From positions 62,001 through 126,000 of the forward strand of contig WTFG01000002.1 in assembly GCA_009835005.1 (NCBI GenBank): a stretch of DNA of 64,000 bases, read 5' to 3'. The translations under genes and the position numbers were made by a program. This document shows, piece after piece, positions 63,687 to 64,000 of the stretch (position 1 is the first letter of the stretch; each line of letters begins with the position of its first letter). The notes beneath the pieces are model-generated. The model was given only the letters and a program-made list of their open reading frames with translations. It was not told where the DNA came from and made no database searches. This DNA is from Flavobacteriaceae bacterium Ap0902. Lineage in GTDB: Bacteria; Bacteroidota; Bacteroidia; Flavobacteriales; Weeksellaceae.

Positions 63687-64000
63687 ATGAAGTTTTTAAA
63701 AGCGTTCATTAGTTGGAAGTTGTGGCTAGCAATCTTATTAGGAATAGGATTAATTATCTTGTTATGGAATTTCTCTTTCAAATATTTAGATACTTATACC
63801 AATCATGGTGTAGAAGTAGAGGTGCCAGATTTATCTGGAATTCCAGTTCAAGAGGCTATCAAAGTTCTGGAAGAAAAAGAATTAAATTATGAAGTGGATA
63901 GTGTGAAGTTTACAGAAGATTACCCGCCCTATGCCATTCTAGATTTTTACCCTAAAGCTGGATCCAAAGTTAAACCCGGGCGGAGAGTTTTCATAAAATC
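63687..64000 (+). CDS. PASTA domain-containing membrane protein (partial, 5' end)
   Basis: Runs off the window. 104 codons are visible: a short cytoplasmic start, one membrane helix (WLAILLGIGLIILLWNF), then a PASTA domain with VEVPDLSGIPVQEAIKVLEEK, YPPYAILDFYPKAGSKVKPGR. Such proteins bind peptidoglycan-like ligands in the periplasm; here there is no kinase domain in the visible N-terminus. Divergent from ddl, consistent with a cell-wall role. Confidence 0.88.
   Translation, partial: MKFLKAFISWKLWLAILLGIGLIILLWNFSFKYLDTYTNHGVEVEVPDLSGIPVQEAIKVLEEKELNYEVDSVKFTEDYPPYAILDFYPKAGSKVKPGRRVFIK

Overview
The window is AT-rich, densely coded DNA from a member of the Bacteroidota, most likely class Flavobacteriia. 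The evidence is the gliding genes gldI, gldF and gldG, a short primary sigma factor of the Bacteroidetes type, Bacteroidetes-type promoters (TTTG and TAnnTTTG elements), an S46 dipeptidyl-peptidase, and a pdhA-pdhC pair without pdhB between them. Genus cannot be decided from the sequence alone. No rRNA, tRNA, CRISPR array or prophage was found.

Layout. 1-240: tail of nqrF. 350-9368: a divergent six-gene surface locus consisting of a FecA-like TonB receptor, an HTTM membrane protein (vitamin K carboxylase superfamily) and an imelysin lipoprotein facing DUF4856, a second imelysin and a dihaem DUF1111 lipoprotein; an iron or metal acquisition role is inferred. 9510-12862: coiled-coil 'zinc ribbon' protein without its cysteines, Nif3-like protein, YeiH exporter. 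13146-15327: a decaying stretch with a multiply frameshifted superoxide dismutase behind an intact promoter and palindromic operator, a TPR-like protein, gpmA, and fragments resembling a ribonucleotide reductase tail and an RHS core. 15525-23209: S46 peptidase, two PAP2 phosphatases, DUF4240, methyltransferase, omega-amidase, kdsC and a DUF2520 protein. 23457-26707: a cobalamin riboswitch followed by nrdB, a hotdog thioesterase and nrdA in a tight operon.

26743-27897 is a repeat-rich gene desert with an IS982-type transposase stump; a related repeat cluster lies at 41902-42206. 27922-36549: PPIase pair including gldI, DHH phosphoesterase, broken EamA permease, GMC oxidoreductase, recR, glycosyltransferase, 2-hydroxyacid dehydrogenase, pyrH-frr. 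36887-48645: DUF5686 remnant, MMPL/RND transporter, M3 peptidase, two redox enzymes, a broken small gene, GT39 transferase, PhoH. 48704-56786: SAM hydrolase, hemJ, gldF-gldG, rpoD, small proteins, OsmC, pabB-pabC, recX. 57014-64000: pta, pdhA, pdhC, a DUF3817 protein, ddl and the start of a PASTA protein.

Functionally the window mixes housekeeping genes (translation, folate, lipid A, cell wall, central carbon, recombination) with one accessory metal-uptake locus and several genes in decay. The strongest regulatory signal is the cobalamin riboswitch on the B12-independent ribonucleotide reductase, which implies that the organism has or had a B12-dependent alternative.
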